A stretch of DNA of 6,398 nucleotides from the NCBI GenBank assembly GCA_021296375.1, contig JAGWAQ010000100.1:1-6398 (forward strand), read 5' to 3'. The translations under genes were made by a program, and so were the position numbers. The DNA is from Alphaproteobacteria bacterium (GTDB lineage: Bacteria; Pseudomonadota; Alphaproteobacteria; Puniceispirillales; UBA1172). This document shows positions 5,769-6,398 of the stretch, piece by piece (the first letter of the stretch is position 1; each line of letters starts with the position of its first letter). Under the pieces are notes generated by a model that searched no databases, had not been told where the DNA came from, and was given only the letters and a program-made list of their open reading frames with translations.

Positions 5769-6398
5769 CAAAACCCACCTATTCCGGGGAAACCGAGGAA
5801 CGGCAACACCCCCTGAAACCGTTTCTTGCATCCGGTTTCAAGAGTCAGGTTACATTGATCCTTGGCGCCGGTGACGGGATTGCCATCAGCATCAAAGCTC
5901 TTCGGGGCGGTATAGGGGCAGGTGGCGTTGGCGTAATCAAACCGCTTGAGGGTATCGTCCCAGACGCGGTAACGGTGCTGGCACAAATCCCGCAACATGA
6001 CTTTCGATGGCAAGGATTTCTGGGCGAGGTCAGCTTCAGGCACCAGATCAAACACCGCCGCTTCGGCATCAAGCCGCGCCAGGCGATCAATCATCCAGCA
6101 TTCCGGCGCAAAGGATGACCCGCCGCCATCACCCAGGGGGGCGTCGCATTCTTCGGCAAATGTCACCAGCCGAACCACCCGCTGGCCGATCAGGTCGGGG
6201 TGGTCGAGCTGCCCCGTGAACAGCCCGTTGGCATTGGCAATCGACAAGCTGGGCGGGGCGGGGCTGGCGCGATCATTCCAGGCAAACCCCGACGCCACCA
6301 CCGGCAAAACCTGATAGGTCTTGCCGCCGAAACTAATGGCTGTCTCCGCGTCTTTGGTAAAGCGCAGAACCTGCCGTCCGGGCAAATGCACGGGATTG
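5768..6398 (-). CDS. L: Phage minor tail protein L (5' end beyond the window)
   Basis: The frame is open to the right edge. A GTG at 6391 exists, but the reading frame continues upstream of it. Comparison with lambda L suggests roughly 20-30 N-terminal residues are missing, so I treat the gene as partial. Counting from the GTG codon, SIANANGLFTGQL (50-62) matches the conserved segment (lambda: TVSNLYGMVTGM), and four cysteines at 137, 158, 180 and 188 match the lambda L pattern (RDLCQHRY, ATCPYT, KDQC, TGCKKRF). In lambda these residues hold an oxygen-sensitive [4Fe-4S] cluster in the C-terminal domain. Two further cysteines (82, 98) are not part of that motif. The protein ends in a Gly/Phe-rich tail (FLGFPGIGGF), also usual in the family. 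L sits at the junction of tail tube and tip. Its TGA overlaps the K ATG by one base. Confidence 0.9.
   Translation of the reverse strand, partial: NPVHLPGRQVLRFTKDAETAISFGGKTYQVLPVVASGFAWNDRASPAPPSLSIANANGLFTGQLDHPDLIGQRVVRLVTFAEECDAPLGDGGGSSFAPECWMIDRLARLDAEAAVFDLVPEADLAQKSLPSKVMLRDLCQHRYRVWDDTLKRFDYANATCPYTAPKSFDADGNPVTGAKDQCNLTLETGCKKRFQGVLPFLGFPGIGGF
5775..5780 (-). promoter_or_regulatory. Ribosome binding site of K inside the end of L
   Basis: AGGTGG on the minus strand ends six bases before the ATG at 5768 and lies within the last codons of L. With the TGATG stop-start junction it decides for the shorter K start over the ATG at 5831 and implies translational coupling of L and K. Confidence 0.7.

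Noticed and set aside
472..6398. Rhodobacter-type gene transfer agent tail cluster
   Set aside because: Those clusters have a DUF2163 hub, a short NlpC/P60 gene and a TIM-barrel megaprotein; here the set is L, K, I, J of the lambda type.

Overview
The window is the tail-tip end of a siphophage late operon of the lambda type, read entirely from the minus strand, followed by the start of a Gram-negative outer-membrane porin gene on the same strand. The porin start (a Lys-rich, alanine-ended signal peptide followed by an acidic beta-strand-rich region) and the high G+C of the tail genes suggest a Gram-negative proteobacterial host, probably an alphaproteobacterium. That taxonomic call is an inference from style, not from a marker gene. 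No capsid, terminase, integrase or tRNA gene lies in the window, so prophage, free phage and phage-derived particle cannot be separated here.

In transcription order (right to left) the tail genes are: minor tail protein L, entered at the window edge and lacking its start (5768-6398); tail assembly peptidase K, with JAMM and NlpC/P60 domains (5028-5768); tail assembly protein I (4429-5076); and the central tip / host-specificity protein J (472-4338). L and K are joined by a TGATG stop-start, and K and I overlap by 49 bases, as expected for translationally coupled tail genes. Between I and J the packing is broken by 90 non-coding bases holding a 48-bp array of six degenerate 8-bp units. J is larger than its lambda homologue: after the conserved tip core and two fibronectin-III-like segments it carries a 50-residue collagen-like tract and then about 390 residues of C-terminal tip/fibre sequence, much of which I do not recognise.

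Downstream of J, 214 bases of lower G+C (about 42%, and about 20% in the 51 bases next to J) hold inverted repeats, a weak terminator-like element and the leader of the porin gene, whose first 85 codons are visible (1-257). This is either the host flank of a prophage or a porin carried by the phage after J. In the second case it would sit where lambda has lom and would recall the phage-borne porins known from PA-2 and DLP12.

Functionally, L, K, I and J form the tail tip: J binds the cell surface, K can cut peptidoglycan, I assists assembly of J into the tip, and L (with a four-cysteine Fe-S motif) joins the tip to the tail tube. The points most worth a second look are the collagen tract, the octamer array before J, the unusual J C-terminus and the porin next to the tip gene.
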